Source: Zingiber officinale (taxonomy: Eukaryota; Streptophyta; Magnoliopsida; Zingiberales; Zingiberaceae). Taken from it: a stretch of 64,000 nucleotides of DNA. Location of the stretch: positions 35,563,511-35,627,510 of the forward strand of contig NC_056000.1 in the NCBI RefSeq assembly GCF_018446385.1. The letters run 5' to 3'. The notes under the pieces were generated by a model. That model made no database searches. It saw only the letters and a program-made list of their open reading frames with translations, and was not told the origin of the DNA. Positions 25,659-38,800 of this stretch are shown in pieces; the first letter of the stretch is position 1; the number at the start of each line of letters is the position of its first letter. The position numbers were made by a program, and so were the translations under genes.

Positions 25659-26141
25659 CTATCTTGAGCTTTTTCCATCGATCTCCTTCAACTTTGCCTA
25701 CAAGCAAGCAATTGGAAATCAATGGGGTTCTTGGCCGGTGATTGCTGTTTATTTTCAGATATTCGAGGCAAGCTTGATGATGATCATGAAAAAGAAGTGG
25801 TAATGAATCATACTGTACCTGATATAGAAACCTCCATTCAAATGCTACTTTCTCCTGCTTCGTCCTCTTGATCACGGTATTTGCACTCTCCACTTTCCAC
25901 GGGTCATCTGTAACAGGACTAAGATCTCTTCCTTAATTCCACAGTAATCTAAGAAGTAAGAATGAACACCAGAAGGCAAAATGCACAACTTACTTTTGTC
26001 GAGTTTTGAAAATGAATCAACGGCTCCTACGAATTTGGGTCCCCCGGAAGGTTCAACCCCCCAAGAGCAAAATGCGTATGAGAAAATCAACCCTGCATAA
26101 ATCGGAAGCGCGAACAGGGGCGAGTATTGATCAGGAACAAG
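25659..26141 (-). CDS. Small gene of unknown function, 3' exons only resolved
   Basis: I do not recognise this protein. Three exons join in phase with good borders: about 26141-25994, 25907-25819 and 25697-25659, ending at TAG 25661-25659. The readable part is about 92 residues: a hydrophobic start (SPLFALPIYAGLIFSYAF, a likely membrane segment), then WGVEPSGGPKFVGAVDSFSK, then a charged tail (NDPWKVES...IKRTKQEKVAFEWRF). No in-frame ATG joins this start without meeting a stop: an ATG at 26189 is in frame but a TGA (26144-26142) intervenes, so the first exon is missing from this model or the 5' end is damaged. It is divergent from the gene at 26705, so the two may share a promoter. Splice-consistent frames favour a real gene. 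Confidence 0.45.
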
Positions 26142-26277
26142 TCAAGCAATCACGAAGAGAATTAGAGAACCGTGTGGCGATCTGTTCATTGATCCGTGGA
26201 AGATCGAAGGTGAATACGAAGAGATTACGTGATTGGGAGAAAGATAGAAAAATAAGCGCGAACAGGGGCGAGTATTG
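26107..26277 (+). repeat. 22-bp direct repeat between divergent genes
   Basis: The sequence gcgcgaacaggggcgagtat (plus 'tg') is found at 26107-26128 and again at 26256-26277. It lies at the divergent 5' ends of the unidentified minus-strand gene and the plus-strand gene at 26705. It could be a small duplication or paired regulatory elements. Confidence 0.7.
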
Positions 26278-26704
26278 GATATTGGATATTTAACCTTGAC
26301 GATCGAATCGGAAGGCAGAAGCGAAGACGGCGGAGTTCTACGGAGCGGCAAACCCAAATCTCATGTAAATTTTGCAAACCGCTCCTGCTAAGTTTTGTAA
26401 TTTCCCTAAGCTTTCAAAGAATATTTTTAAGATGAAAAATAAAATTTAAAACTATTTTGATATATATTTTCAAAAATTAAGGTTTTTTTAAGATAACAAA
26501 AATAAAAATATAAAAGTGCTTTTTTTCATTTTTACCTTAGAACTATTATAATTTTTTAAAAGTGACAAAATTGTTGGTTCTAGAAGTTTACATAAATTTG
26601 TTAAAATTTGGTATCTATTTAAGAATTACCTCCTTTTAAATACTGCAAGTCGGAAGACTTGCGGCCCAAGCAACGCAGCCGCGCGAAGTGAGCGATAGGG
26701 AGAG

Positions 26705-28719
26705 ATGGGGTGGAAGTGGGTGGACGACGAGGCTTCGGGCCGGGGCTTCGGCGATCTCGCGAGCCCTAACCTGAACCCTAGCGAGGAGGGGTTCTCGACG
26801 CGGAGGGTGGTCCGATCGAGCTGCAGGACGGAGGAGGTGGAGCCTGGCAGGTTCGTGCGCAAATGTGAGACGACAGAGCAGCTGCTGAGGGATTGCGTTG
26901 GCAGGTATGCCACCGTCTATGAATATTTTCGCCTGGTTTGGCGTGCATATGTTTCAATACCGTGCAGCTGGGTTAATCGAGATTAAGTTAGGTTTCTTAT
27001 ATGTGTTTGACGCCTAATTCTACCTTGCTGTGAGCGATCGTGAAATTATACTTGTGGATTCTTGTTGTGTTACCGTTTGTACGATCTCATTGTTTGAAGT
27101 GGAATAAGGTGAATTAGAAGGTATATGGTTGCCGGGGATAGTTAGCTCATACCAATGGATATATTAGATGTGTGTCGTCGGTCGTCCTGTCTGCTACAGC
27201 ATCTCTTGCTGTCTGATTGATCTTCGGTCTTGTAGATCGCCTGGAGAAATGTTTCCCAACTCCGCCCCATTTTAGTCTTGCCCAGATCCTATGGAGCTAT
27301 ATATATACAGTGAATCTATGTGATTAAACATCTTTCTTATAATTTTCAACCAGGGAATATTTTCCTTATTCATTTTCTCCAACTTTTTTCTTGTAGCTCA
27401 TTTCCTTTCGCATAGGAAATTGGCCCTAAATGTTATGATGGTTATATAAGTTGGGACATTGTCAAGTTAACAATCTGATTTTTACCATTTATACCTTTTT
27501 CATTTGTTCAGATCATTGTTCCACTACATTATTTCATCCGCCATTTGTGATGTACATACTATCCTGATGATTGGTCGTTAACATTTCCCTTTCTTAGTAG
27601 TGTGTTTTCAAGGCCTATTTTTTTATGCGAGTGCATATATTTGTCACAAAGAAAAATGCTTTCAGCTAATATTTCTATATTTATTGTTTCAACCTGTGGT
27701 TGCTTAAATATCTCTTACTGGCTCTTGTTCCTAGTTTGTATGGCGGTGTTAGTTTAGAAACTCTGATAATTCCAATTAACCTCATTTGACTAGTCCTGGT
27801 GGGAATCGAATCATGAGTGTCTGGGTAACAACCTAGATGTCCTACCGCGGCACCATAGCCCGGGGATGGCAGTGGTGTTAGTTTAGAGGCCATTATACTG
27901 GTGGTAATTCTTTAAATGTATTGATTGCTTTGATCAAAATTTAGTGAAGCATAACACAAGCAGCGAGAGGTAAGATTATAGCATACTGCAGATGTGCTGT
28001 ATGGTGATATGTTGATGGATATAAGTCAACATTAAGGAATCGTGTTTGGAAGTCTATATTCATAAAAATCAAGTTAGACAATTATTAAGAGAATAATGGA
28101 AACAAAAAAGTCCACAAAAGTAGTTCACATATGTCAACCACTGTTCTTATGTCAGTATATGATTCTTGTTTTGAATTGGGTGAGATCTTGGCTGATTCAT
28201 AGAGATTTCACCCTGGTTCCAACTGAAGAACTCTGATTTGTTTTTTTTTTTAATTGTAAGCAATACCACTTTTCCATTCGGTCCGTGTTGAAAATATTTT
28301 ATGTTTCACTGTTGTTTTGTTTGCGAACTTTACATTGATAGGTTTTTGTCATCAGGCCTCCACAGGTAGTTGAATCAAACACTGAGCATACTGAAGTCGA
28401 TGTCACTGAAGAAATGAACAAGGGACTCATTCCTTTTGACTCCCCTTCCCCAGAGCCCTTCACTTTTCCGGGGTTTCAACGTGATATTGAGGGCATCGAA
28501 AGAACGTTATTTGGAGGATTCAGGAATTTCATGGAGGCCGCTGAGGAGATGATGTCCAATGAGTTATTCCCATCAATGAGAGATCCTTTTCAGCATTGGA
28601 GGGAATCAACGACATTTGGTTGCCCTGGGCCATCTGATAAGCAACTGAAGAAAGACCATCCGTCCCAACCAAGTGAATCAGGTACCTCTGACTATATAGG
28701 GCAGATGAGCGATGTATAA
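26705..28719 (+). CDS. Mal d 1 / Fra a 1-associated protein-like, two exons
   Basis: Matches the plant family annotated as 'Mal d 1-associated protein', whose biochemical role is not established. Exons 26705-26904 and 28356-28719 join in phase (AG|G) to give 187 residues, close to the family's usual length. Family signatures: start MGWKWVDDE, block TRRVV.SSCRTEEVEPG, RFVRKCETTEQLLRDCVGRP at the exon junction, and an acidic C-terminal part with FPGFQRDIEGIERTLFGG and an EAAEEM helix. No signal peptide or membrane segment is evident. The single intron (1451 bp) contains a SINE. The gene is divergent from the unidentified gene ending at 25659 and convergent with the GH3 gene at 29170. Confidence 0.88.
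27759..27873 (-). mobile_element. Short SINE, 115 bp, perfect 14-bp target duplication, in intron
   Basis: Bounded by exact ggtgttagtttaga at 27745-27758 and 27874-27887. On the minus strand it reads GGGCTATGGTGCCGCGGTAG (A box region) and then GATTCGATTCC, a canonical B box, about 50 bases later. This is a tRNA-derived SINE, antisense to its host gene. Little sequence lies beyond the tRNA-like head, so it is a minimal or 3'-shortened copy. Confidence 0.82.
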
Positions 28720-29169
28720 ACAATAACACTTCTGCTTTGCTCTAGAGTGAGTGCTATTCTATGGCAACATAAGTTCTGACAAATAAACAAATGTCACACT
28801 TGATGATTGTGCTAGATAGTACCCTTTGTCTGAAGCACTTTTCCATGCAAACCTTTTATCAGTATATTCTTCGTAATCTAAAGAATACTTTTCATTCAAC
28901 TCTATCAAGTGGTATCAAAACTACTTGTGAGTAAGCTAGAAAGCAGAGCTGCGGCTCGTAAAGAATAGCAACTGAAAACAAAAAACTGATCTCATCCAAA
29001 TTGATGGGGTTGTATCAATGACACACACACAGGAAACTGAATAGTTAAGATTACCAAATTAGCTAAAGAAAGCAGCAATAGATGGTGCATCGACATATCA
29101 TGGTTACTGATACTGAAATGGACCGAGTACATAAACTACCAAAAGGCATCACTACCTTTTCATCTAGTT

Positions 29170-32141
29170 CTACCTGGACACTTTTGGCTCGGTTGTTAAG
29201 CCGAAACCAAAGGGAAACAATGGATCGTAGTTTTTGTCACCCACATTCATAGGCAGTTGGTCGACAGATTTGAACCAGGTGCGCGGAAGCTTCCCCGTGA
29301 ATCCATAATCTCCAAAGAGTACATCGGTGATGCCTTGCCCTTCTGTCCCGGGAAGCCAAGCAGCGACAAGAGCATCCATAATGGCGACATAAGGCTCGAT
29401 GACGAGAGGCCTACCAGAGATGATGACAACAACACATTTGGTGGCACCACAGACAGTCTGAATCAGGCCCGGGCCAGGGTCGGGAAGCGTGAGGTTGGTG
29501 TTGTCTCCGGCTGTCTCCGCGTAGGGGGGTTCTCCAACCACAACAATGGCATACGAGAAGCCGCTGTCTTTGACAAAATTTTCATCAGGATTCTCAGAAT
29601 AGATAACTTCAGTCGAAGGATCAACTGCAGATTTCACGGCATCAAGTATCGTTGTTCCTGCACGGTATCATTCCATAACATGACTTGCTTAGTTAAAAGA
29701 ACTAGCCGTTAACTTGTCAAACTCGACTTTTGCCTAAATTTAGAAAATTTAAAGTCGAGACTACGTACCGACTGTGATGTTTCCGCTTGCTCCTTGCCAT
29801 TGAATTGTCCATCCACCACACTGGTAGCCCAAGTTATCGGCATGACTTCCCGAAACAAGGATTTTTGCCGCCTTTTTAGGAAGAGGCAACAGAGAATCAT
29901 TTGGACCTTTTCCATTTTTCAGCAACACGAGCGATTTCCGAACGGCTTCCCTTGCTAAATCCCTGTGTTCCTGTTATTTCAGCAACAAGCGCCACATTCT
30001 ACCATAAACAACACAGTTATTGCACACAAGGAAACTGAAATTACTCGCAAAACAGCGAACCTGCTTTCCTATCTGATCGACTAAGCTAAGGTCAGCCAGA
30101 GGGTTCTCGAATAGGCCACTTGCGAATTTGACCCTTAGGATCCTTCTTACGGCATCGTCAATTCGGCTCATGGGGATGAAGTTGTTGTCTACTAGGAAAG
30201 TAAGATCATTGATGAACTCGGTGTAGATGTATGGAACCATCACCTGCCGATAGACAGACACCATTAGTGACAGAGGAGAATATTAGTTTTACGACAAATT
30301 TCATGATCCAACGATAGAGAGATTATTACCATATCGATACCAGCATTGATTCCAGCTTGCACAGAGTAAGTGTAGTTTGCACCTGGCGGGCTTGTGATTC
30401 TATCGATTCCTTGCCAATCGGAGATTACAAAGCCCTAGTTTGTTGAATTTAAACAATCATCATGAAACTTCTTTTAACGAACATGAACTCTGTAGTAAAC
30501 AAGTCATGTGAAGTGGAACATACCCTAAACCGAAGAGTATTCTTGAGGAAGCCAGTGACTAGATCAGCATTGGCATGCATCTTCACACCATTCCAGCTTG
30601 AGTACGAAACCATAACCGTCGAGACACCTTTGATGATCGAGTTGTAGTAGGCAGGCATATGGATGCTAAGCAGTCCATGACGGTTGATAATCGTGTTGTT
30701 CTCGTCTATGCCATCGCGAGTGCCACCGTCACCGACAAAATGCTTTGCACAGGCCACAACTTTCTCCCTGATTGATCAACAGAAATAGACTTCATTTCAT
30801 TTCTTGGCAGGTAGTGAATGAATTCGATTAGGCCAAACGATTGGTAAGTTGATAGGGAGACTAATGAGGCCTAATGTATCGAATAGGCATTCATTTATCA
30901 TGAAAACTATCCATTCTCTTGAAATATGTAGCTACTACTCTATTCCTTATCTATTTCATTCGATGAACTAAACACGCGAGAAATATACAAAGGTTCTTAC
31001 TTTCCAGAAACATAAGGAACACCCTTGCTGTGGTTAGCAGGTATATCACCCTGTAAACCGGGGATTATTTCGGTCATTTGCTGGACGAGATTGTGGTCTT
31101 CTCCATAGCTCTCGTAGCACCTACCCCATCTCGGATCTCTGCATACCTTCACAAACTCAAATAGGTGAAACTTCAAGTGTGAATATTTTCGTTAGCGAAG
31201 TTGTCGTCGCAACGTCGAGCATATGTAGTAACTTACAGCTACACAAGGGGCAAAAACATACGGTATACCGGTCGCCCTTACTTCTAGAGCCGTTGCTGCG
31301 CCAATCCTCTTCACAAGTAGAGGGTCCCTTCAACGAAAGATGTAATTGAATTAGTAAACTCGAATCATCTTTAATGAATCATCAAAGTGTTTTTAGAAGA
31401 GAGTATCATCGTTTACAACATTAGGGAACTAAATTCGACAATTCCTCGATGAACTTATTCAACTCTTATGATTTGAAGAAACTAAATGATAGTTGCGTTA
31501 GTAATGCTAGAGCAAACTATGAAATACCACAAGGGAACTAGAAGAGTTGAATGAATTAGTTGGAGGGACAACCCATTGCAATATTTGGGACTTGGGTGAT
31601 ATTGCGGGAAAACAAAATATGAATTTCGTCTTACCGGGTTGCTCCGAGGCCAATATTATGAGGGAATATAGTGGCTTTATAGACATTATTGTGCCCATGA
31701 ACAGCATCGATCCCATATATGAGAGGAATCCCCAATCTTGTCGCGAGGGATCCCTTTTGAAAACCGTTAACCATATTCACCCAATCTTCAGGACTAGCTT
31801 GAGGGCCTGGCACACTCCCTCCACCACCCAGCACACTACCTGTATAGATTCATCATCCAACAAATAAATTTAAAAAAAAAATTCCCCCAAAAATATAACA
31901 ATAATGATACAGATATCTTACCAATGAAGTAGTCTTGCATGACTTGAGCTGATGCAACTCCACGCTCAATCTGTGTCATTTGACCAATCTTTTCGGGTAA
32001 GGTCATTCGCCTCATCAGGTCCTTGATTCGAACACTTATCGGTTGTTCAGGATCCTTGTACTTCATGTACCGTGCTTCTCCATTCGGTGCCCAAAACAGT
32101 AAGAGCAGAAGTTGAAGCCATAGTGTTTGATGTCTACTCAT
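29170..32141 (-). CDS. GH3 beta-D-glucan exohydrolase (ExoI-like), complete
   Basis: Glycoside hydrolase family 3 exo-enzyme that removes glucose from (1,3;1,4)-beta-glucans and related oligosaccharides in the wall. Nine exons, 32141-31922, 31839-31635, 31327-31237, 31146-31001, 30767-30524, 30434-30330, 30243-30061, 29970-29769 and 29657-29170, join in phase to 627 residues; barley ExoI is about 630. Residues 1-23 form a signal peptide ([16 protein letters not shown]). Visible motifs: [54 protein letters not shown], the nucleophile Asp in GFVISDW (about residue 308), and the acid/base Glu in [11 protein letters not shown] (about residue 513). The C-terminal [16 protein letters not shown] and PLFPFGFGL are typical. 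Nothing is missing, so it should be active. The giant LTR element begins 1.7 kb upstream of its ATG. Confidence 0.95.
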
Positions 32142-33867
32142 CTTCGATTTTGTTTAATGTTCAGATAGTTTGAAAATGGCAAACTAAACCGAATTAAGAT
32201 ATTGGAAGAAGTTGCTCAAAGCATTAATCGTCTAATGATTTGAGATAAACACCAAAGCAGTAATTGCTACTTTCCTCCTCCATAGTAGAATTTGCAGTTC
32301 AAAACTTAAAACTTGAAAAAATGCCATTAGAGATACTTGTTTTTGTTAATAATGTAACAAAATAATCTTAATTGTCATAAAATTTTAAACACATTACAAA
32401 GTCCCTTTAATTTGTTTGATCTATACCATTTATTTTAACTTCTGAAATACAATATATATTGTCTGATGAAATAGCATGTAGATCGAAGAGGAAGAGAAAA
32501 GCATTTGGGTGTATAACTTCACCTAAACGTTATTAACCTAACTTTAGTTCAAAGGAATGATATATATGAAACACTTGTAGGTTTAGAATAGCATATATGC
32601 AAAATTGAAAAGATAGATTAAATAAGGAAAAATAAATCTTGAGAAATAAAAGAAGTTGAGCAAACATTCCATCTTGTTATAAGCAAAAGTTCATCTAAAA
32701 AGGATTATATTCAACCATAATTTTCTTCTCTTCCCTCATCTCTCCTACACTATCTCATTCTTCCTGTTTGGTAAAGTTCCCCTTTTCTTTCTTTTCCAGG
32801 GTTTTTAGCAGCTTTTTCTGTTTGGTAAAGCATCCCTTTTTCTTTGCCTCAAATAGAAAATAAAGACAAAGAAGGAAAGAAGATGAAGCACAGCATATCA
32901 AATCCATGTCAATGCAGCAAATGGAAGAAGAGCACTTCAAAGAGGAAGAGGAACATCAAGAAATGGAGAGGTAAAAGCTCAAGTGAGTCGATGCATACCT
33001 TGAAATGCGTGGAAGATGGAGAGAACGGGGAGGGGAAGGAGAGCAGACGAGGAATTTATAGAAGAAAAGACAGAGAAAGAGAAATTACATTAGAAAATGA
33101 ATATGGTTTCCGGGGAGGCAAGTTAAGTTGTGTGCTTGTCCTGGCTTACATGCAGTGGAAGTGGAATTAAAGTATTTATTTTTTTGTAAAGATTTTTTTT
33201 GAGAATTCATCAAAATATTAAGAACAGTAATTAGCAAGTCAATCTGGTGAATCATTTTCTAGTGTGGCCCAAATGGTACGAGTGATGATGATGGCGATAA
33301 CTTTGGTATTATTTATTATTATTATTTTTTTATGAGATGGAAGCAACTTTTGTTTAAGTTGGAACTCAGAACAGAACGTACTGCGCATGCCAACTTATTT
33401 AATTTGTTTGCAATTCAAGTAAAGTTGTCTTTTATGTATGAAAAATATGATCCAAGATTTCATGGTACTAAGAAAGGTATTATAATAGGTAAAGTTGTCT
33501 TTATGTATCAGTCGGAATCTATCGGTCACCTTAAGAATTAATCGTTCAAATAATCAAATACTTAGATTAATTAAAAAAATATAAAAGTAAGATATTATAA
33601 TAGATAAAAATTATAAAAAAAACACTCTTGATTATTAAAATCATTAAAAAAACCTTTTTAAATAAAGCTAAAAGCACATATTATTATATTTTCATAAAGA
33701 ATATATTTTGTTCTGACGTTATTATAGCATCCAATAATAATTGATATAATATTATTATATCAAGTTAATCATCATTATGATAATTTTATTATAAATTTAT
33801 CATGTCAAAATGATTCTAATTAAATTTAAATAATTGTAATTAAGTTGATAAAGAATTTTTTTTATAT
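32142..33867. other. Upstream region of the GH3 gene, no further gene seen
   Basis: Contains the GH3 promoter region, but no motif could be assigned with confidence. A short repeat 'ctgtttggtaaag' (32764 and 32818) and purine-rich frames at 32844-33170 are present; I see no family match. The last 600 bases are AT-rich up to the LTR element. Confidence 0.5.
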
Positions 33868-33872
33868 ATAAA

Positions 33873-35363
33873 TGATCTTGTCGGGAATCTAAGTCAGAGG
33901 GACCATCGGATGAGGTGGATGGAATATTGATCAAATCGTGACGTCCCGAAAGGGGGTATGCTGAGATGACTTTTATGTTGACGAAGTCGTCAGAAGCCCT
34001 ATGGTCAACGCTATCTGCAGCTAGCGATCGGATCACTCTGATCCCTGATACCCCGATATTCGAGGCAGATCCAACGAATATAAAATAACAAACTAGGACA
34101 TAAAATAATGAAATGCGTATAGAATATGAACGAAGAACGTACTTGGCCCATGGGACGCCCTTGGGTGGATCGGTGAGCTGGCCAAGATCCTGCTCGAGTT
34201 GTCATGACCCGAAATAGTAGATGAACGGGAGCCGGATGTGGAGCTGGGTCTGGTGGCGCAGAGCTAAATGCGACCTGGATCCAGAAGACGACCCACAGGC
34301 CGGAACCTAATAGAAACACGTAGACTAGGATATGACATTGGCACGCAGACCGGGATATAATATCGGCACGCGGGTCGAAATGTGACATCGACACACAGGT
34401 CGGAACATGGCACACAGGTCGGAACAAGATAACAGCACGTAGGCCAGGACACGACACACAAACTAGATCAGCGCATAGGTTGTCACACAATGCACAAGTC
34501 AAATCGGCGCAAAAGTCGAAACACTATCGAAGTGGAACACGATCTGATCGGTGACATATGACAACAGTAAGTACTAGGGGCGGTTGCGCCCGTCAGAAGT
34601 GGCACATGGAGATGACTACTACGGCAGTGCTGTGCCGACGATGGCAGATGGCGGACAGAAGGGCTAGCATGGTAACTGGCCGCGGTAATGGCATGGTGCG
34701 ATCGAGGAAGAAAGGAGGAAAAGGGTGGAGGCTAGCGACGAGAGGCGTGGTCCGACAGCCGACGAAGGTAGCGAGGCGGCTTACTGGGAGCGATGCCAGC
34801 GGTCAGAGACTGCTCGCCGAGGGTTGTGGAGCGGATGACGACGTTGGAAGGCGAAGGTAGTCGGTCGCATGCTTAATCAGTGGTGAAGGCTGGCCATGGC
34901 GATAGAGAAGAGGTGGAGGGGGTGTGCCCCTTTGTCAGCAGTAGTGTCGGCGTCGCCAGCCATCCTTGTGCGTGAGCGTGAGGCGGTGCCAACGCTGAGG
35001 GCGCTAGCATGAGAGGCCACGACGGCCTGTTGAGGTAGCTGTGGCGAGCACAAAGGAAGAAGAAAAGGATGTAGTAGCCGGCGGCATTGCCATGAAGAGG
35101 TGATGCAAGGAGTCCCCTCTGGGGTGGCGAGGCGGGGGGACGACACCGAGTCTGTCCAGTGGCGACATCGTGAGGAGGAGAAGGAGAGGAGTGGAGCGTG
35201 AGAGAGAGAAGTTGGTCAAGTCTCCTGGCGGCGGAAGCAAAAATGAACCTCCACCTTACAACAGTACCTCCTCCCCTCCCTTAAGCCCTAAACAGTGGAA
35301 AGACCGAAATACCCCTCCTCTTTCTCCTAATTCCTCCTCTGCCCTTAAGTCATATCCACATCA
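33873..35363 (-). repeat. 3' LTR of the giant element (left copy)
   Basis: About 1491 bp, TG...CA. It aligns along its length with 57608-59152, for example 'gtatgctgaga' at 33957 and 57690 and 'cacctcct'-type endings before catatccacatca. GC-rich internally; open frames here on both strands track composition rather than a gene. Confidence 0.85.
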
Positions 35364-35429
35364 CAAGTCTCCCCCTCAAGTCTAGTCGAAGGAGGCGCAA
35401 GTCCAATTGACAGACCAAGCCTTAACATA

Positions 35430-35860
35430 TAACGTTAAATGAATAGCGACGAACGATGAGTGCGGTGCAGAGCGAGGAATACAGGGCAGAGCGACGAGTG
35501 ATATGCGAAAGATGAGCGTTGGGCAGAGCGACGAGTGAGATGCGAACAATGAGTGCCGAGCAGAGCGAGGAATGCAGGGCAAAGCGACGAGTGAGACGTG
35601 AATGATGCGCGTAGGGCAGATCGACTAGTGAGACGTGAGCGATGAGCGCCGAGCAGAGCGGCGAATGAGGCGCGAGCAATGAATGAGACGCGAACGATGA
35701 GCGTCGGGCAGAACTACGAGTGAGATGCGAACGATGAGAGCCGGGCAGGGTGGTGAGTGAGAGGCGAATGATGAGCGTCGGGCAGAGCGACAAATGAGGT
35801 GCAAGCGATGAATGAGATGAATGTTGACCAGACGACGAGCGTTAAATAGAGCGGCAAGTC
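35430..35860 (-). repeat. Degenerate 37-bp tandem repeats
   Basis: A module of about 37 bp, agcgacgagtgagacg followed by a 'gaa.gatgagcg' part and closing with 'gggcag', repeats about eleven times with variation. The array sits just inside the 3' LTR of the giant element. Minus-strand open frames of up to 123 codons are by-products of the repeat. Confidence 0.7.
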
Positions 35861-38800
35861 AGACTAGCACCTGATCAAGGAGAGAACCCGGTTGACTAGT
35901 CGTTATGCCTGACCGAGAGGTCCTTAGCCATGAGAGCCTTACTCGCTTATAACAAGCTCTCGGGCGAGAGCCTGGAAAGCCGACCGAGCGGATTTGATCG
36001 ACCGACCAAATGGTACCTAGCAGATGCCAAGCGAACGGAAGAATGTTGAGTGTGCGTATAAAGAGAAAGACTGAGTAGTGCCAAGTGTGCATATTAACGG
36101 AACAAAGCGAAAGTCCAAGAAGCGCCAAGCGGGAGATAGAAGAAATACCGACTGAGCACTCGGGAGAATGCCGAGCTAGAAGAAAGACGATGAGTGATAA
36201 CCATGATTGCTATATTATTTTGAATCATAATGCATATTATTATTGGTCTATTCATAGCTTAATCTCACATTTATATTATATTTCATAATTGCATATGATC
36301 TTGGACTTAATTGCAAATTAGCAAATTATCGTGGTATTTGATGCTAATATTTGATTATTATTTTGTAGGCATCAAAAGGGGCATGGACCCGATCAGATCA
36401 TACCACATTTGCGATCAAATCTAGGGCGAAATGAGGCGATCAAGCTCCAGAACAACTGTAGTCGTTCATTCAAGAGTGGAGCAGATCTACACCATCCATT
36501 GAAGATCTGGCTCATCTAACCTAATGAAGAGTAGATCTGGACCGTAGATGAAGATCCAGAGATTTTGATCCAGATCCAAGACGATTTAGCCGTTGATCAA
36601 GCCCAGAAACAATCTGGACCGCCCGATCAGTTTTGAGGAGGTTTAAAAGCCGCGTGAGAAGCTACAGTTCGCTGGACCTGACGTTTTCACGATTCTTCAT
36701 TGTGCATTCTTCTTCTTATCTGCGTCGCCGAGATTCCCGTTCCACAATTCAGACCCGAGAGCAGACTTTCTTCACCGACGGCGATCCTGAGTTGCCGGCG
36801 TCCATCTTCCAAGATCGGAGAGTGCTAGAGGGAGGTTTCTCGGCACGACTTGGAGACTGTTTCATCACCGCGATCTTGTGAGAGGGAGGTTTCTCGATCA
36901 GCGATCTTCACATCCACCAGAGCTTGAAGGGAGGTTTCTGAGAGTCTCTGATCATCTTTCCGATCTCCATTCCACAACAAAACTTGGACGATGTGGCCAT
37001 TCGATCCGGTTTACGAAGTCATAGATTCATGCTCTATTCTTTGGCCGATGGGTTTACCAGTCAGTTGTGAGCTTGAGGGGAGGTTTCCAAGAGCTGTGAG
37101 CATCCTCTGGTGATGGTTGGGAGCTTAGTTGATTGTTTGTTGGATGTTGGAGGGGAGGTTTCCAAAGTCATCTCTGCTTCACGGCAGATTGTTGAGGTTT
37201 GAAATTGGGTTTGGTTGTGGAATGTTTTAGGGTTTAGTTTTCTTTATCATTGTCTTTTAATTGTTGATGTTCATGATCAGATCTAATGATCTGATTTACT
37301 TTCATTGCCATTTTGTTCTTGTTTAAATCTCTTCTGTAATTCCATTTCTGATTTCTCTCTTGCAATTCAAATTCCTTCAGATTTCTTGCAATCCGAATCT
37401 TATTAGTTACTTAATGTTTTTCTGCAATTCCCTGTTCTGAATTTCTTACTTACTTTCTGATCTTGTTGAACTCTTAAAATCCGAATATGGTTAGCTAGTT
37501 AATTAGTTGCAATCTAGTTTCTATATTGAATAGGGTATTTCAGTTTATGCAATTTTGTGTTAGTTTTACGTTTTAATTCAGGAAACCTTTGTTCTATACG
37601 TTAGACTTTCTGTGATTGTGATTGAGAATTGGATGAAGTTCGGTTTATTCAAGGGTGTTTAAGCTTTGAGTTTATTTGTTATGAAGATGTGATAATTGAT
37701 TGATTAGATTCAATGATACATTAGAAACCGAACTCAATTGATACTTATTTGATGAGGATGGACCTTCTTTGATCTTGATGATGTAAGAGTTTAATTTGAA
37801 TCAATTCTAGAATTCACACACACTCACTAGTTATCCTTAGAAAAATACGACTTGGGACTCCATACTACAATGTTTGTCTTAATTTTAATGAGTTTCAATT
37901 TTAATTAATTTGATGTGTCACGTGACATGTAAAAAGGCCGACACCAATGGGCGAGCGGTGTCGAGCACGCGATCGAGAAAGTGCCGAGCGGGTGGAAAAA
38001 CAATGGGCACATGGTATGGACCGTGCGACCGAGAAAATGTCTACCAAGCGATAATAAACCGCGACTGGGTGACCGAAAAATGTTGACCGGATGATCAGAG
38101 AATGCGACCAAGCGACCCAAAAATGTCGACTGAGCAATAGAGAGAATGTTGAGCGGGTCGAAAGACGATGGGCGAGCAGTGTCAAGCACACGACCGAGAA
38201 AATATCGACCGAGCGATAGTAACCACGATCGGGCGATCAAAAATTGTCGACCATGCAATAGGGAGAATGCCAAGCGGGTCGAGCCAAGAGGTTGATGGCG
38301 AACAGAAGCGGATCTTGTGAGCAGATGGCGAATAGAAGCGGATCTCGTGAGCAGAAGTGGATCCCGCGAGCGAAAGCGGATCCCGTGAGTGGAGCGGGCG
38401 CAAAGCCTATGAAATCGAAGGTGAACGGGAGTTGAGCCCTTGAGCCAAGCAGCGAGTGAGACGTGAGTGTCAAGCAATGCGGCGAGTGAGATGAGTGTCA
38501 GGCAGAGCAGCGATTGAGTGGTGAGTTTCAACCGAGCAACAGCGATGAGCGAAACACGAATGGTGAGTACCGGGCAGAGCGACGAGTGAAGCAAGTGTAA
38601 TGAGTGTCGGGTACAGCAGCAAATGAGCAATGAGTGCCGACTGAGCAACAGTGGTGAGCGAAACACAAATGGTGAGTGTTGGGAATAGCGGCGAGTGAAG
38701 CGAGTGTGATGAGTGTCGGGCAGAGCAGCGAGTGAGCGGTGAGTGTCGACCGAGCAACAACGGTGAGCGAAACACAAATGGTGAGTGTTGGGAATAGTGG

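Noticed and set aside
32844-33170. 108-codon plus-strand frame
   Set aside because: Lysine-rich text from a purine-rich stretch upstream of the GH3 gene; no family match.
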